Of a stretch of 11,821 nucleotides of DNA, positions 1-7,344 are shown piece by piece. Under the pieces are notes generated by a model. That model made no database searches and had not been told where the DNA came from. It worked only from the letters and a program-made list of their open reading frames with translations. How positions within the stretch are numbered: the first letter of the stretch is position 1; each line of letters begins with the position of its first letter. Source of the DNA: Planctomycetota bacterium (GTDB taxonomy: Bacteria > Planctomycetota > UBA8742 > SKZP01 > JAIOTL01); NCBI GenBank assembly GCA_021106775.1, contig JAIOTL010000180.1, positions 1 to 11,821 of the forward strand, given 5' to 3'. Position numbers and translations under genes: made by a program.

Positions 1-65
1 ACTTTATTAAACGAATTTTGAATCTTCGGTTATATTGAGTTAAAGCAAATTTGAAAAGGAATAAG

Positions 66-461
66 GTGCAGTTTTATTGTCCTGAATGTAATAACAAGAT
101 TTCGAAAAAGGATGTTAAATGCCCGAGATGCGAGCACCAACTAATATCTGTAACAAAGTGTAAACATTGTGACGGAACTGGAAAAAATCCCAAAAAATTC
201 AATATCACATATGTTGCAAAGGGAAAAAGTGGAATATATTCGATTCTAAGTCTGGCTTTAATCGCCTTGAATATCGCTTATCAGCTTGGTGCATTTGGAT
301 ATTTTTTACCATTGGATATACTGCTGTTGGTTTTGCTTGCTTCCGTAGGTGTTCAAGGTCAATTTGTTATGAGAGCATGCCCAATATGTAAGGGAAAAGG
401 TAAAACAAGAGTTTTTCATCATAAAATCGATTTGCATAAACAAAAACATGTTAAAGTATAG
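66..461 (+). CDS. zinc-ribbon membrane protein with split DnaJ-like CxxCxGxG motifs
   Basis: A protein of about 131 residues with no recognised function. I chose the GTG start at 66 because AAAAGGA (54-60) lies 5 nt upstream; a TTG at 51 in the same frame has no clear ribosome site. From the GTG, residues 5-22 form a zinc-ribbon-like CPEC...CPRC pair. Next comes CKHCDGTG (about 32-39), then a hydrophobic hairpin of two membrane segments (about 57-77 and 80-98), and finally CPICKGKGK (about 105-113). The two CxxCxGxG elements resemble those of the DnaJ cysteine-rich domain, but here a membrane hairpin separates them. If both ends face the cytoplasm they could meet to bind one zinc; that is inference. 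The gene is AT-rich and lies 71 bp before the WD40 gene on the same strand. It ends with TAG. That it is a real gene is fairly sure; its role is unknown. Confidence 0.75.
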   Translation: MQFYCPECNNKISKKDVKCPRCEHQLISVTKCKHCDGTGKNPKKFNITYVAKGKSGIYSILSLALIALNIAYQLGAFGYFLPLDILLLVLLASVGVQGQFVMRACPICKGKGKTRVFHHKIDLHKQKHVKV

Positions 462-532
462 ATTAATTTCGATTGCTTCTTGAACCGTAGAAATGTTAAA
501 ATAATTTATAAGTGCTATTTAGTGAGTCTGAT

Positions 533-1831
533 ATGAACGAAAACAAAGAAACATCACAAGATGCTGAATCGGATACTACTCAAAAAGAAAATCCTAAGAA
601 ACACAGTAAATTGCACAAATTAGTATTACTTTTTGCAATATTAGTGAATATTACAATTTTGCTAAATGCCATATTCGGGTGGAATGGTCCGTTTAAGAAT
701 ACTGACAAACCTCATGAAGACTATTGCGGTAAAATTGCGCTTAGTTTGTCACCCGATGGTAAGATACTTGCATCTTCTTCAGATCATTACACCTTTACAC
801 TCTGGGATGTTAGCGATGTTCATAATGTGAAAAAACTCAGCATATCTGAAAAACAAGAGAATGTGGTTGATTATCTTCAGTTTTCACCAAATGGAAAACT
901 TCTCGCTTCAAGTTCAGGTGATATATCACTGCATGATAACCTTAAAATTTGGAACATAAGTGATGCTAAAAATCAGAAGTTACATGTTGAGTTAGGTAAA
1001 TATAAATCCGCATGTTTTTCATCTGATTGGAGTATTCTAGCTACTAGTAATTCTGAATTCATTTTTAATAGCAAATTATCTTCCAAGGTTCAGCTTTGGG
1101 ATACAAGCGATATGTCAAACATAGAGGAAATTTGTACACTCGATGGACAGGGAGGTGGTGCAAACTCATTTTGTTTTTCTCCTGATGACAAGATTCTTGC
1201 TTTTGGATCATCCATACTTGATCCGAAAAAACAACATATTAGTTTTTATGACAATCAGGGAATAATTAATCTTTGGGATATCAGTGATGTTTCGAATGTT
1301 AAGAAGTTACCTGAACTTAAAACTCAAAGTAACACAATTTCTTCAATATGTTTTTCACCTGACGGGAAGATACTCGTTTCAGGTTCTAGTGCATATCGAG
1401 CAATTTTTGCTGAACGTTTTGGTGAAATTATATTTTGGGATATTAGCGAACCAGGAAATACTAAGGAAATCTTCATCGAACAGAATCATAACGCAAAGAT
1501 TTCATCACTGAAATTTTCAAGTTATGGAGATATCTTGGCATCAAGTTCAAGTACAACGAATAAAGTTATAAAAGATATTGATGACATGTTTACTGGTCAA
1601 ATAATGGTCTGGAGCACACAAAATGAAAACTATATCAAGCTAATGCGACAGATAAATCAAAAAAATGAGTGCGGTATCTGTGGTCTAAATTTTTCTCACT
1701 CTGGACGACATCTTTTCTCAATTTCGTGGAAACCTACAAATATGTTAGATATTAAGGATCATATGATTTCTAAAATAGAAATCTCTATTTGGGATGTGAG
1801 AACCGGTAAATTGGTTAACTCATTAAAATAA
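533..1831 (+). CDS. membrane-anchored seven-repeat WD40 beta-propeller protein
   Basis: About 432 residues from the ATG at 533; an upstream in-frame GTG at 512 is possible, and neither start has a strong ribosome site. The first 29 residues are polar and charged and probably cytoplasmic. Residues about 30-48 (LVLLFAILVNITILLNAIF) form one membrane anchor. The rest, probably outside the membrane, holds seven WD40-like units. Each has a 'FSPDGKILASSS' type strand and an 'LWDxSD' type end; the ends run LWDVSDV, IWNISDA, LWDTSDM, LWDISDV, FWDISEP, VWSTQN and IWDVRTG. Seven units fit one closed propeller, usually a protein-binding scaffold; no enzyme domain is visible. The gene follows the zinc-ribbon gene on the same strand and converges on iscU with only 23 bp between stops. 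Its base composition looks more AT-rich than the isc genes. The fold is clear; the partner and role are unknown. Confidence 0.88.
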   Translation: MNENKETSQDAESDTTQKENPKKHSKLHKLVLLFAILVNITILLNAIFGWNGPFKNTDKPHEDYCGKIALSLSPDGKILASSSDHYTFTLWDVSDVHNVKKLSISEKQENVVDYLQFSPNGKLLASSSGDISLHDNLKIWNISDAKNQKLHVELGKYKSACFSSDWSILATSNSEFIFNSKLSSKVQLWDTSDMSNIEEICTLDGQGGGANSFCFSPDDKILAFGSSILDPKKQHISFYDNQGIINLWDISDVSNVKKLPELKTQSNTISSICFSPDGKILVSGSSAYRAIFAERFGEIIFWDISEPGNTKEIFIEQNHNAKISSLKFSSYGDILASSSSTTNKVIKDIDDMFTGQIMVWSTQNENYIKLMRQINQKNECGICGLNFSHSGRHLFSISWKPTNMLDIKDHMISKIEISIWDVRTGKLVNSLK

Positions 1832-1854
1832 AACCATAATGCTTGACTTGGGAA

Positions 1855-2250
1855 TTATTCTTCGGTGGGTTCGGGGTGTTTTGAGTGGTAGTCGGCGATG
1901 GCGGATTCGAGTGCTTCCTCAGCCAGGTTCGAGCAATGCATCTTAATCGGTGGCAACCCACCAAGCTCATCCGCCACTTGCTTATTCGAAATCTTCTTCG
2001 CTTCCTCAATCGTCATCCCCTTCACAATCTCCGTTACCATGCTACTCGACGCTATCGCCGCTGCGCACCCAAACGTCTTAAACTTCGCATCAACAATCTT
2101 GCCATCCTCAACCTTGATATAAAGCCGCATAACGTCGCCGCACGTCGGGTTTCCAACTGTGCCAACGCCATCCGCATCCTCAATCTCGCCGACATTCTTC
2201 TGATTCTTCAGAAGCTCAAACACTTTATCGCTATAATCTGTATTTCCCAT
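1855..2250 (-). CDS. iscU: IscU/NifU-type iron-sulfur cluster scaffold protein
   Basis: A scaffold on which IscS-derived sulfur and iron are built into 2Fe-2S or 4Fe-4S clusters before transfer to target proteins in the cytoplasm. The 131-residue product is normal length for IscU and has no NifU C-terminal domains. The three ligand cysteines are present: C37 in GNPTCGDVMRL, C62 in TFGCAAAIASSS and C106 in KMHCSNLAEEAL. D39, whose change stabilises clusters in the family, and H105 are also there. LPPIK (99-103) matches the LPPVK motif that HscA/DnaK-type chaperones bind. The ATG at 2250 has GGAG about 8 nt upstream, so a longer in-frame reading from 2283 is less likely. It lies 70 bp downstream of iscS on the same strand and is probably cotranscribed. 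It ends with TAA. Confidence 0.95.
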   Translation of the reverse strand: MGNTDYSDKVFELLKNQKNVGEIEDADGVGTVGNPTCGDVMRLYIKVEDGKIVDAKFKTFGCAAAIASSSMVTEIVKGMTIEEAKKISNKQVADELGGLPPIKMHCSNLAEEALESAIADYHSKHPEPTEE

Positions 2251-2320
2251 TTTTTTTCTCCAATTTACTGTAATAACACTCAAAGGTGCATTATTGTTTC
2301 GCTTTTTTTAAATCTTCCCA

Positions 2321-3475
2321 CTAAGGTGAGAATTCGCGCAGCTTGTTGACAACTTCGATGACCGCATCCGCAGTATAATCGATTTCTTCCTGCGTATTGT
2401 ATCTGCTGAGTGAAAAGCGGATTGACCCATGTGCAATTTCCGCAGGGATGCCCATGCTTGTTATAACATGCGACGGCTCAAGCGAGCCCGAGCTGCACGC
2501 ACTCCCCGTCGAGACAGCAATACCTTTGTTATCGAGCATTAGCAGGAACGATTCGCCTTCGATGTACTTGAAGCTTATGTTTACGGTGTTTGGCACGCGC
2601 AATTCCTTGTGTCCGTTGAGTTTGACCTCGTCCAACCCGCTGAGAAGTTTGTCCTGCAACCTATCCCTCAACCCCCTGATTCTGTCGATCGTGCCGTCCT
2701 GCAAATCCATGAGAACTTCCTCAACAGCTTTGCCAAAACCGACTATCCCCGCTGGGTTCTCTGTTCCCGGTCGCAATTTTTTTTCCTGATGTCCACCATG
2801 CATCAATGGCTCAAGTTTCAACCCTTTGCGGACGAAAAGTGCAGCAATTCCCTTGGGTCCGTAGATTTTATGCGCAGAAACTGTCAGCATGTCCGCGCCG
2901 AATTCCTCAACCTTGAACGGAATCTTCCCGAATGCCTGGACAGCGTCAACGTGGAACAGCGCGCCATTTTCCTTCGCAATTTTGCCGATTTCCGCAACCG
3001 GTTGAATCGTCCCAATCTCGTTGTTGGCGTAAAGTGTCGAAACTATCAGCGTATTTTCATCGATTTCGCGCCTGGCGATGTCGATGTCAATGATTCCGTC
3101 TGGTTTTACCGGCAGAAAACATACGTTGAATCCTTTGTTCACGAGATATTTCGCAGATTGCTGCACGCATGGATGCTCAATTGACGAAACGACTATTTTG
3201 TTCCGTTTTTCTGCACGTTTCGAAAACGCCAAACCTTTAAGCGCAATATTATTCGATTCCGTCCCGCAAGTTGTGAAATATAGTTCGCCAGCATTGACGC
3301 CGAGGGCATCGGCAACAATCTCTCGCGCATTTTCTATAGATTGCCTAACGATTTTCCCAAAACTATGAATACTTGACGGATTCCCGTATGATTCGCGCAA
3401 AAAAGGTAGCATCGCCTCGAGAACTTCTTCGCGCAACGGTGTTGTTGCATTATTATCGAGATAAATATTTTTCAT
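2321..3475 (-). CDS. iscS: cysteine desulfurase, IscS/NifS family
   Basis: A PLP enzyme that takes sulfur from L-cysteine, giving alanine and an enzyme persulfide for the IscU scaffold; some family members also mobilise selenium. The 384-residue product is full length for the NifS type. Visible features are the N-terminal YLDNNATTP, H101 in SSIEHPCV, D177 and Q180 in HVDAVQAFGK, the PLP lysine K203 in SAHKIYGPKG, the GGHQEKKLRPGTEN segment, and the catalytic loop cysteine C327 in STGSACSSGSLEPSH. The ATG at 3475 has GGTGA five to six nt upstream. It is the first gene of an iscS-iscU pair; no iscR, iscA, hscA or fdx is visible beside it. It ends with TAG. Identification is secure; whether it should be named iscS or nifS is a matter of convention. 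Confidence 0.95.
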   Translation of the reverse strand: MKNIYLDNNATTPLREEVLEAMLPFLRESYGNPSSIHSFGKIVRQSIENAREIVADALGVNAGELYFTTCGTESNNIALKGLAFSKRAEKRNKIVVSSIEHPCVQQSAKYLVNKGFNVCFLPVKPDGIIDIDIARREIDENTLIVSTLYANNEIGTIQPVAEIGKIAKENGALFHVDAVQAFGKIPFKVEEFGADMLTVSAHKIYGPKGIAALFVRKGLKLEPLMHGGHQEKKLRPGTENPAGIVGFGKAVEEVLMDLQDGTIDRIRGLRDRLQDKLLSGLDEVKLNGHKELRVPNTVNISFKYIEGESFLLMLDNKGIAVSTGSACSSGSLEPSHVITSMGIPAEIAHGSIRFSLSRYNTQEEIDYTADAVIEVVNKLREFSP

Positions 3476-3498
3476 GATTCACCAAAAGTAAAGATAAC

Positions 3499-3526
3499 AG
3501 CATAGAACTTAATAAAAATGTAACAA
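3499..3526 (-). promoter_or_regulatory. candidate sigma-70-like promoter of iscS-iscU
   Basis: On the minus strand TTGTTA (3526-3521) is followed after 16 nt by TATGCT (3504-3499), about 24 nt before the iscS start. The match is fair only, and the region is AT-rich, so chance matches are likely. I see no clear IscR-like palindrome. Confidence 0.3.
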
Positions 3527-3744
3527 CGAATATCAACTTAAGATTCCACAAGTTTTGGAACTTTTTTTGTGAGAATTTGAAAGATGTTATCAAAATTTTG
3601 TGCCTGATTCGCCAATTACACCAAATATTTCACGCTTAATACATATACCAATCATTTCCCAGCAGATTGATGCATCTTTACCTCGGTACATTATTTAATT
3701 TTTTATGATTGTATTTCCAGATTTTCAACGAAATCTTATAAATT

Positions 3745-3766
3745 TAATGAGATAAGCATCTCTTTA
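3745..3766 (-). terminator. weak hairpin after the DUF2520 gene; possible terminator
   Basis: GAGAT (3749-3753) and ATCTC (3758-3762) form a 5-bp stem with a 4-nt loop. After a T-T mismatch, TAA/TTA add three more pairs. On the minus strand it follows the stop of the gene at 3782 and runs into AT-rich sequence without a clean U tract. The rest of the gene-free stretch 3476-3781 holds the candidate iscS promoter and a small AAGTT-TTGG-AACTT hairpin followed by Ts (near 3550-3566); I see no gene in it. Confidence 0.3.
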
Positions 3767-3781
3767 TTATTTGATACAAAT

Positions 3782-4690
3782 TTATGTGTATTCCGTTTCA
3801 ATTGCATCATTTATTGCATCTGTTGCTTCCTGCGATAACCCCTTATCCTGCGCAACTTTCAATGTCTGTTTTCCCAAAAGTTTGTAAATTTCAATCAATT
3901 CGGGCATGTTTTTCTGCAAAGCATACATGTGTTCGATAATTGTCGATGTATCACCACGCTCTATCGGTCCGGTCAACGCCTTTGGTGTGCCAAGCTTCTC
4001 GAAATTGTTGATTGTTCCCGTAAGCAAAGGTACAAGAAGCTTGCGTGCTGTCTCCTCGTCCAATCCGATTTGCTTGTATATGCGCGTTGCAATGTCGTAC
4101 AGAGTTATCGAATAATTACAGGCAATCACTGCTGCTGCATGATACAACGGCTTATGCTCCGATTTAATGCTTATTGGAATCCCCTGAATTTCACGCACAA
4201 ATTCAGTTAGAACTCCAACAGCATAGGAATCACCTTCAATTGCGCAGTATGTGCCGGCAAAAGTCTTGAAAGCTTGGTGAGAATCAGAAATTGACTTCAG
4301 CGGATGCAGCGAAGCGATGTGAAATCCACGTTTCTGCATTTTCGTTAGAATCTGACTCGATTTATGACCGCTGAAATGAAAAACAATTGTCTTCCCTTCA
4401 ACTGCATCGTTTTTTGTCAGTTTGTCGATAATATTTTCCTGAGCATCGTAAATTTTGCTGTCCTGAGTCGCAATGCAGATAAATTTAGCATCGATAATAT
4501 CTGACGCTGAAATATCATCGTATAAACAGAACTTGAAATTGTCCGATGACAAATGTTTTCGGGCAATATCAAAAGAATCTTTACTACTGCCAACAAGCGC
4601 AATTTCTTCGTAACCTATTGACTCAGCAAGCAATGCAAACGCTGTACCCACTTTGCCGGGACCGATTATCAGAATTTTTTTCTTTGACAT
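3782..4690 (-). CDS. Rossmann-fold protein with C-terminal DUF2520 domain
   Basis: About 302 residues from the ATG at 4690, chosen because GGAG lies 6 nt upstream; a TTG four codons earlier overlaps that site. The N-terminus (KKILIIGPGKVGTAFA) is a dinucleotide-binding Rossmann beta strand with G10-x-G12-x-x-G15. The following region continues the fold (IDAKFICIATQDSKI, VFHFSGHKSS). The C-terminal half matches what I know of DUF2520: HPLKSISDSHQAF, the helix KPLYHAAAVIACNYSITLYD, and LLTGTINNFEKLGTPKALTG followed by PIERGD. The architecture resembles NADP-dependent oxidoreductases related to ketopantoate or F420-NADP reductases, but its substrate is not known. It is divergent from the zinc-ribbon gene at 4784 and separate from iscS by 306 bp. 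Family is sure; reaction is unknown. Confidence 0.88.
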   Translation of the reverse strand: MSKKKILIIGPGKVGTAFALLAESIGYEEIALVGSSKDSFDIARKHLSSDNFKFCLYDDISASDIIDAKFICIATQDSKIYDAQENIIDKLTKNDAVEGKTIVFHFSGHKSSQILTKMQKRGFHIASLHPLKSISDSHQAFKTFAGTYCAIEGDSYAVGVLTEFVREIQGIPISIKSEHKPLYHAAAVIACNYSITLYDIATRIYKQIGLDEETARKLLVPLLTGTINNFEKLGTPKALTGPIERGDTSTIIEHMYALQKNMPELIEIYKLLGKQTLKVAQDKGLSQEATDAINDAIETEYT

Positions 4691-4783
4691 AGAAAACTCC
4701 AAATATCACATATAAAATCAGAACATGCTTTACGAACGTCGGAATTTATGCAAAACTGTGATGATTACCAATTGAGGTATAAC

Positions 4784-5455
4784 ATGATAACGATTCAATG
4801 TCATCAGTGCCGGAAAAAATTCCAGGTTAAGGACGAAATCGGCGGACAAACCGTGAATTGCGAATTTTGCGGCGCGGATAACGTTGTACCCGATGCTGAG
4901 GCTTATCACAAATACGTCAAAGCGATTGAACTGATTGATAAACGCAGTGACCAGAAACAAGTTCGCGCCCTGAAATTGATTGAGGAGCTTGAGGAGGAAA
5001 TCGGTGCAGAGCTAATTCAGCAACGCATCAATGATTTTTCGCATAAAGTTCTCATCCATGCGATACGAACGCTTTTGAAAAAAGGTGAAAAAGGTCGCGA
5101 ATATGTCAAAGGATTTATCCTTAAATCGAATGATTTTGAAATTTTGCGAAAAGCGGTGCCTGGCATTGAGTCTGAGATGGCAATGTTTCTGTCTGAGGAG
5201 TTAAAGAAACGGACGTTTGAGGAGAAGCATATTGTTCAGATTCTGCCTTTTCTGCCTGAAGTACAGGACGAGGCAATTTTTGACACACTTGATGATATTG
5301 ACGAACAATTCCCAAATTTAATTATGATTGTAAAGCAGATTCGGGTGAAACTTCTGAGATTGTTCGAGGACATGCCTGAGCAGAAGAAATCGGGCTGCAG
5401 CTTTGTGTTCTTCATACTTGCAACCACAGCAGTGGTTCTGCCCTTCATCTTATAA
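4784..5455 (+). CDS. zinc-ribbon protein with C-terminal membrane tail
   Basis: A 223-residue hypothetical protein. The ATG at 4784 is preceded by TTGAGG about 7 nt upstream, so the longer in-frame reading from 4748 is unlikely. Residues about 1-30 hold an MJ0042-like zinc ribbon: CHQC and, 18 residues later, CEFC, with the framing words KKFQVKDEIGGQTVNC. The middle is charged and mostly helical (LIEELEEEIGAELIQQRI and similar), with no enzyme motif. The last about 20 residues (SGCSFVFFILATTAVVLPFI) are hydrophobic and reach the C-terminus, as in tail-anchored proteins. Both ends would then sit at the cytoplasmic face of the membrane. Such ribbons with a variable helical part are common in some uncultured lineages. 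Function is not recognised. Confidence 0.8.
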   Translation: MITIQCHQCRKKFQVKDEIGGQTVNCEFCGADNVVPDAEAYHKYVKAIELIDKRSDQKQVRALKLIEELEEEIGAELIQQRINDFSHKVLIHAIRTLLKKGEKGREYVKGFILKSNDFEILRKAVPGIESEMAMFLSEELKKRTFEEKHIVQILPFLPEVQDEAIFDTLDDIDEQFPNLIMIVKQIRVKLLRLFEDMPEQKKSGCSFVFFILATTAVVLPFIL

Positions 5456-5493
5456 GGTTTGCATACAAAAACGGTATGACAGGCATCCTTGCA

Positions 5494-5587
5494 TGTCATT
5501 GCGAGCGTTGTACCTGTCATTCTGAGCGTTGTGCCTGTCATTGCGAGCGTTGTGCCTGTCATTCTGAGCGCAGCGAAGAATCCAGGC
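5494..5587 (+). repeat. tandem 21-bp repeat ending in a dispersed 'GTCATT...GAATCCAGG' element
   Basis: Three head-to-tail 21-bp units (5494-5514, 5515-5535, 5536-5556) share TGTCATT, then GAGCG, then TTGT(A/G)CC. Position 8-9 alternates GC, CT, GC. A fourth partial unit (5557 on) continues as CTGAGCGCAGCGAAGAATCC and AGGC. This last part is the kind of short intergenic element scattered through many bacterial genomes. Because 21 is a multiple of three, the repeats stay open in several frames and give false small ORFs. Confidence 0.85.
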
Positions 5588-5706
5588 TAGCGGAATGTTA
5601 TTCGTTGAATTCATTGCAATGACCTTTGTCTGCAAAACATCGAATCTTAACCATTGTTTTCATTGGAGAATGAATTTTGTGTTATTCCTCGATATAATTT
5701 GCCTAT

Positions 5707-5735
5707 CCTGGATTCCTGCTTTCGCAGGAATGACA
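5707..5735 (+). repeat. dispersed hairpin repeat, inverted relative to the 5557-5587 element
   Basis: ATTCCTGC (5712-5719), loop TTTC, GCAGGAAT (5724-5731) form a perfect 8-bp stem. The outer CCTGGATTC and GAATGAC match, in inverse orientation, the ends of the element at 5557-5587. The gene-free stretch 5456-5761 therefore consists of the tandem repeat, a 12-bp palindrome TCATTGCAATGA (5611-5622), about 85 bp without recognisable content, and this hairpin. It may serve as a transcription end for the leuC-like gene, whose stop is 31 bp away, but no U tract is present. Confidence 0.7.
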
Positions 5736-5761
5736 ATGGAGTGCGCTCAATGATTAGCGGA

Positions 5762-7030
5762 TTATGCGATGAAATCAGTCGGATCTGCAATAATTCCTTT
5801 GATTGCGGATGCTGCTGCGGTCATCGGGTTCACAAGATAAACTTTCGACGATTTTGCACCCATTCTGCCGACAAAATTGCGATTAGTCGTTGAAACACAG
5901 ACTTCATCTGAGCCGAGTACGCCCATGAACGAGCCGAGACACGCGCCGCAGGTCGGTGCGCTCACAACGCAGCCTGCCTTCAGGAATTTCTCGATTATGC
6001 CGGCATCAAGTGCCTGAGTGTAAATGCGTCTGGTTCCAGGCACGATTATACAGCGGATACCGGGTTTTACCTTGTTGTCAGCAAAAATTTCTGAAGCCTC
6101 AGCCAAATCAGAAAAATTTCCGTTCGTGCACGAGCCGATGTAATCCTGATTTACTTTTATCTCCTGCTCCTCCAGTTCTGCGACTTCCGCAACGTTGGAC
6201 GGAAGCGAAGGTTGCGCAACCAGTGCTGGCAAGCCGTCAGCATCGAAATCGTACGTTCTTTCGTACTCTGCGTCTGTATCAGCGGAAATCGGCACAAACT
6301 CTGAAATTCCTTTTTCTCTCAAAAATTCTTCGGTATCAGCATCAAATTCCAAAATGGCATTTTTTGCACCCATTTCAGTCGTCATGTTGCAGAGTGTAAA
6401 TCTGCTGCTCATCGAAAGCTCCGAGACCGCATCTCCCCTGTACTCAACAGATTTGTAACGCGCACCGTCAAGCCCGAGTTTCTGCAGAACAAACAGAGAT
6501 AAATCTTTGCCACGTGCTGATTTGCCAAGCTTTCCGATGATTTTGATGAGCAGTGATTCCGGCACTTTCAACCATGCCTTGCCGTCCACAAACCAGCGCA
6601 CCATGTCGGTTGAGCCGATACCTGCGGAAAAAGTGTTCAGTGCACCGTATGTGCAGGTGTGCGAATCACCACCGAGTATTGTCATACCTGGTTTTATCAA
6701 CCCTTGCTCTGGGAAAAGTATGTGTTCGATACCTTCGCCTGCGTTGAAAAAGTGTTTAATCCTGTTTTCACGAGCAAAATTCCTGATTCTTTTGGTAAGT
6801 TCTGCTGAAATCAAGTCTTTATTCGGTGTAACATGGTCGATTGCGAGTGCGAATCTGTCGGGATGCAGAATTTTTGGTGAATCCATGGTTTCGAGAATAT
6901 CAACAGCAAGGGCGGTTGAGAGTTCGTTGGCGATAAGCAGGTCAATCTCTGCAGTTACAATGGTTCCCGGCAGGACTTTGTTGTCGGAAACATGTTTTGA
7001 GATGATTTTTTCAACAATCGTCTGCCCCAC
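5762..7030 (-). CDS. leuC: 3-isopropylmalate dehydratase / homoaconitase-type large subunit (aconitase superfamily)
   Basis: Large subunit of a two-subunit 4Fe-4S hydro-lyase that in the leucine pathway interconverts 2- and 3-isopropylmalate. The 422-residue length and layout match the shorter LeuC/HacA class. The cluster cysteines are C301 (YIGSCTNG), C361 and C364 (PTCGACLG). Also visible are DHVTPNKD (65-72), GGDSHTCTYGALNTFSAGIG (120-139), and NRNFVGRMG (383-391) with an arginine expected in the active site. The start is a GTG at 7030 with GGGAG 6 nt upstream. Odd points: after CTNG the usual Arg is Asn (residue 305), and no small subunit (LeuD) gene lies beside it; the next gene downstream converges. 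It could instead act on homoaconitate or a related acid. The family is secure; the substrate is less so, so the gene symbol is provisional. Confidence 0.85.
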   Translation of the reverse strand: MGQTIVEKIISKHVSDNKVLPGTIVTAEIDLLIANELSTALAVDILETMDSPKILHPDRFALAIDHVTPNKDLISAELTKRIRNFARENRIKHFFNAGEGIEHILFPEQGLIKPGMTILGGDSHTCTYGALNTFSAGIGSTDMVRWFVDGKAWLKVPESLLIKIIGKLGKSARGKDLSLFVLQKLGLDGARYKSVEYRGDAVSELSMSSRFTLCNMTTEMGAKNAILEFDADTEEFLREKGISEFVPISADTDAEYERTYDFDADGLPALVAQPSLPSNVAEVAELEEQEIKVNQDYIGSCTNGNFSDLAEASEIFADNKVKPGIRCIIVPGTRRIYTQALDAGIIEKFLKAGCVVSAPTCGACLGSFMGVLGSDEVCVSTTNRNFVGRMGAKSSKVYLVNPMTAAASAIKGIIADPTDFIA

Positions 7031-7050
7031 TTCTTACTCCCGTGCATCTG

Positions 7051-7094
7051 TTGATATTTTTTGTTGCATAACGTCAAATTTGATATTTTTTTTG
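7051..7094. repeat. direct repeat of TTGATATTTTTT upstream of the leuC-like gene
   Basis: TTGATATTTTTT occurs at 7051 and again at 7080, 29 bp apart, within 65 bp upstream of the GTG start on the other strand. The spacing is near three helical turns, so it could be a protein site, but such AT-rich words recur by chance. I find no T-box-like conserved words in this leader. Confidence 0.25.
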
Positions 7095-7213
7095 CTTCTT
7101 CATTCTAGTAAAACATTTTATCAACCACCAGTTAACTAAAATATTTTTGTATAAAAAATAAAATGATTGAAATATCACTTGTAAAAACTCGATAAAGAAT
7201 ATATGATAATAGT

Positions 7214-7284
7214 GGGCGAAAGCCCTTCTCTCTCCTCCTTTCCTTTCTGACGCGGGGTCTGCTTGTTTACAGGCAGATCCCTGT
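7214..7284. other. structured intergenic segment: two hairpins around a 26-nt homopyrimidine run
   Basis: GGGC-GAAA-GCCC (7214-7225) is a small hairpin with a GNRA-type loop on the plus strand. A run of 26 pyrimidines covers 7223-7248. GGG TCTGCTTG (7255-7265), loop TTTA and CAGGCAGA (7270-7277), with one bulged T before CCC (7279-7281), form an 11-bp stem that wobble pairs extend outward. It lies between the stop of the LysE-like gene (7345) and the leuC-like start (7030). No U tract follows the stems on either strand, so it is not a textbook terminator. The remainder of 7031-7344 is AT-rich and I see no gene in it. Confidence 0.5.
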
Positions 7285-7344
7285 CGCATTTATAAGCCAA
7301 ATACTGTGTTTTATGCTTTGGTGATGTATTAAAGTTGATTCTTA

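Noticed and set aside
1885..2349. Plus-strand ORF opposite iscU
   Set aside because: Antisense shadow; iscU on the other strand has all family residues.
2397..3368. Plus-strand ORFs opposite iscS
   Set aside because: They are shadows of the iscS coding frame, with no family resemblance.
5494..5587. Possible CRISPR array
   Set aside because: The units are directly adjacent 21-mers without spacers.
5236..5635. Minus-strand ORFs with repeated TGTTLAM or NDRHNAR words
   Set aside because: They are translations of the 21-bp tandem repeat, which stays open in several frames.
7031..7344. T-box or leucine attenuator upstream of the leuC-like gene
   Set aside because: No T-box words, no Leu-rich leader peptide and no terminator with a U tract in this region.
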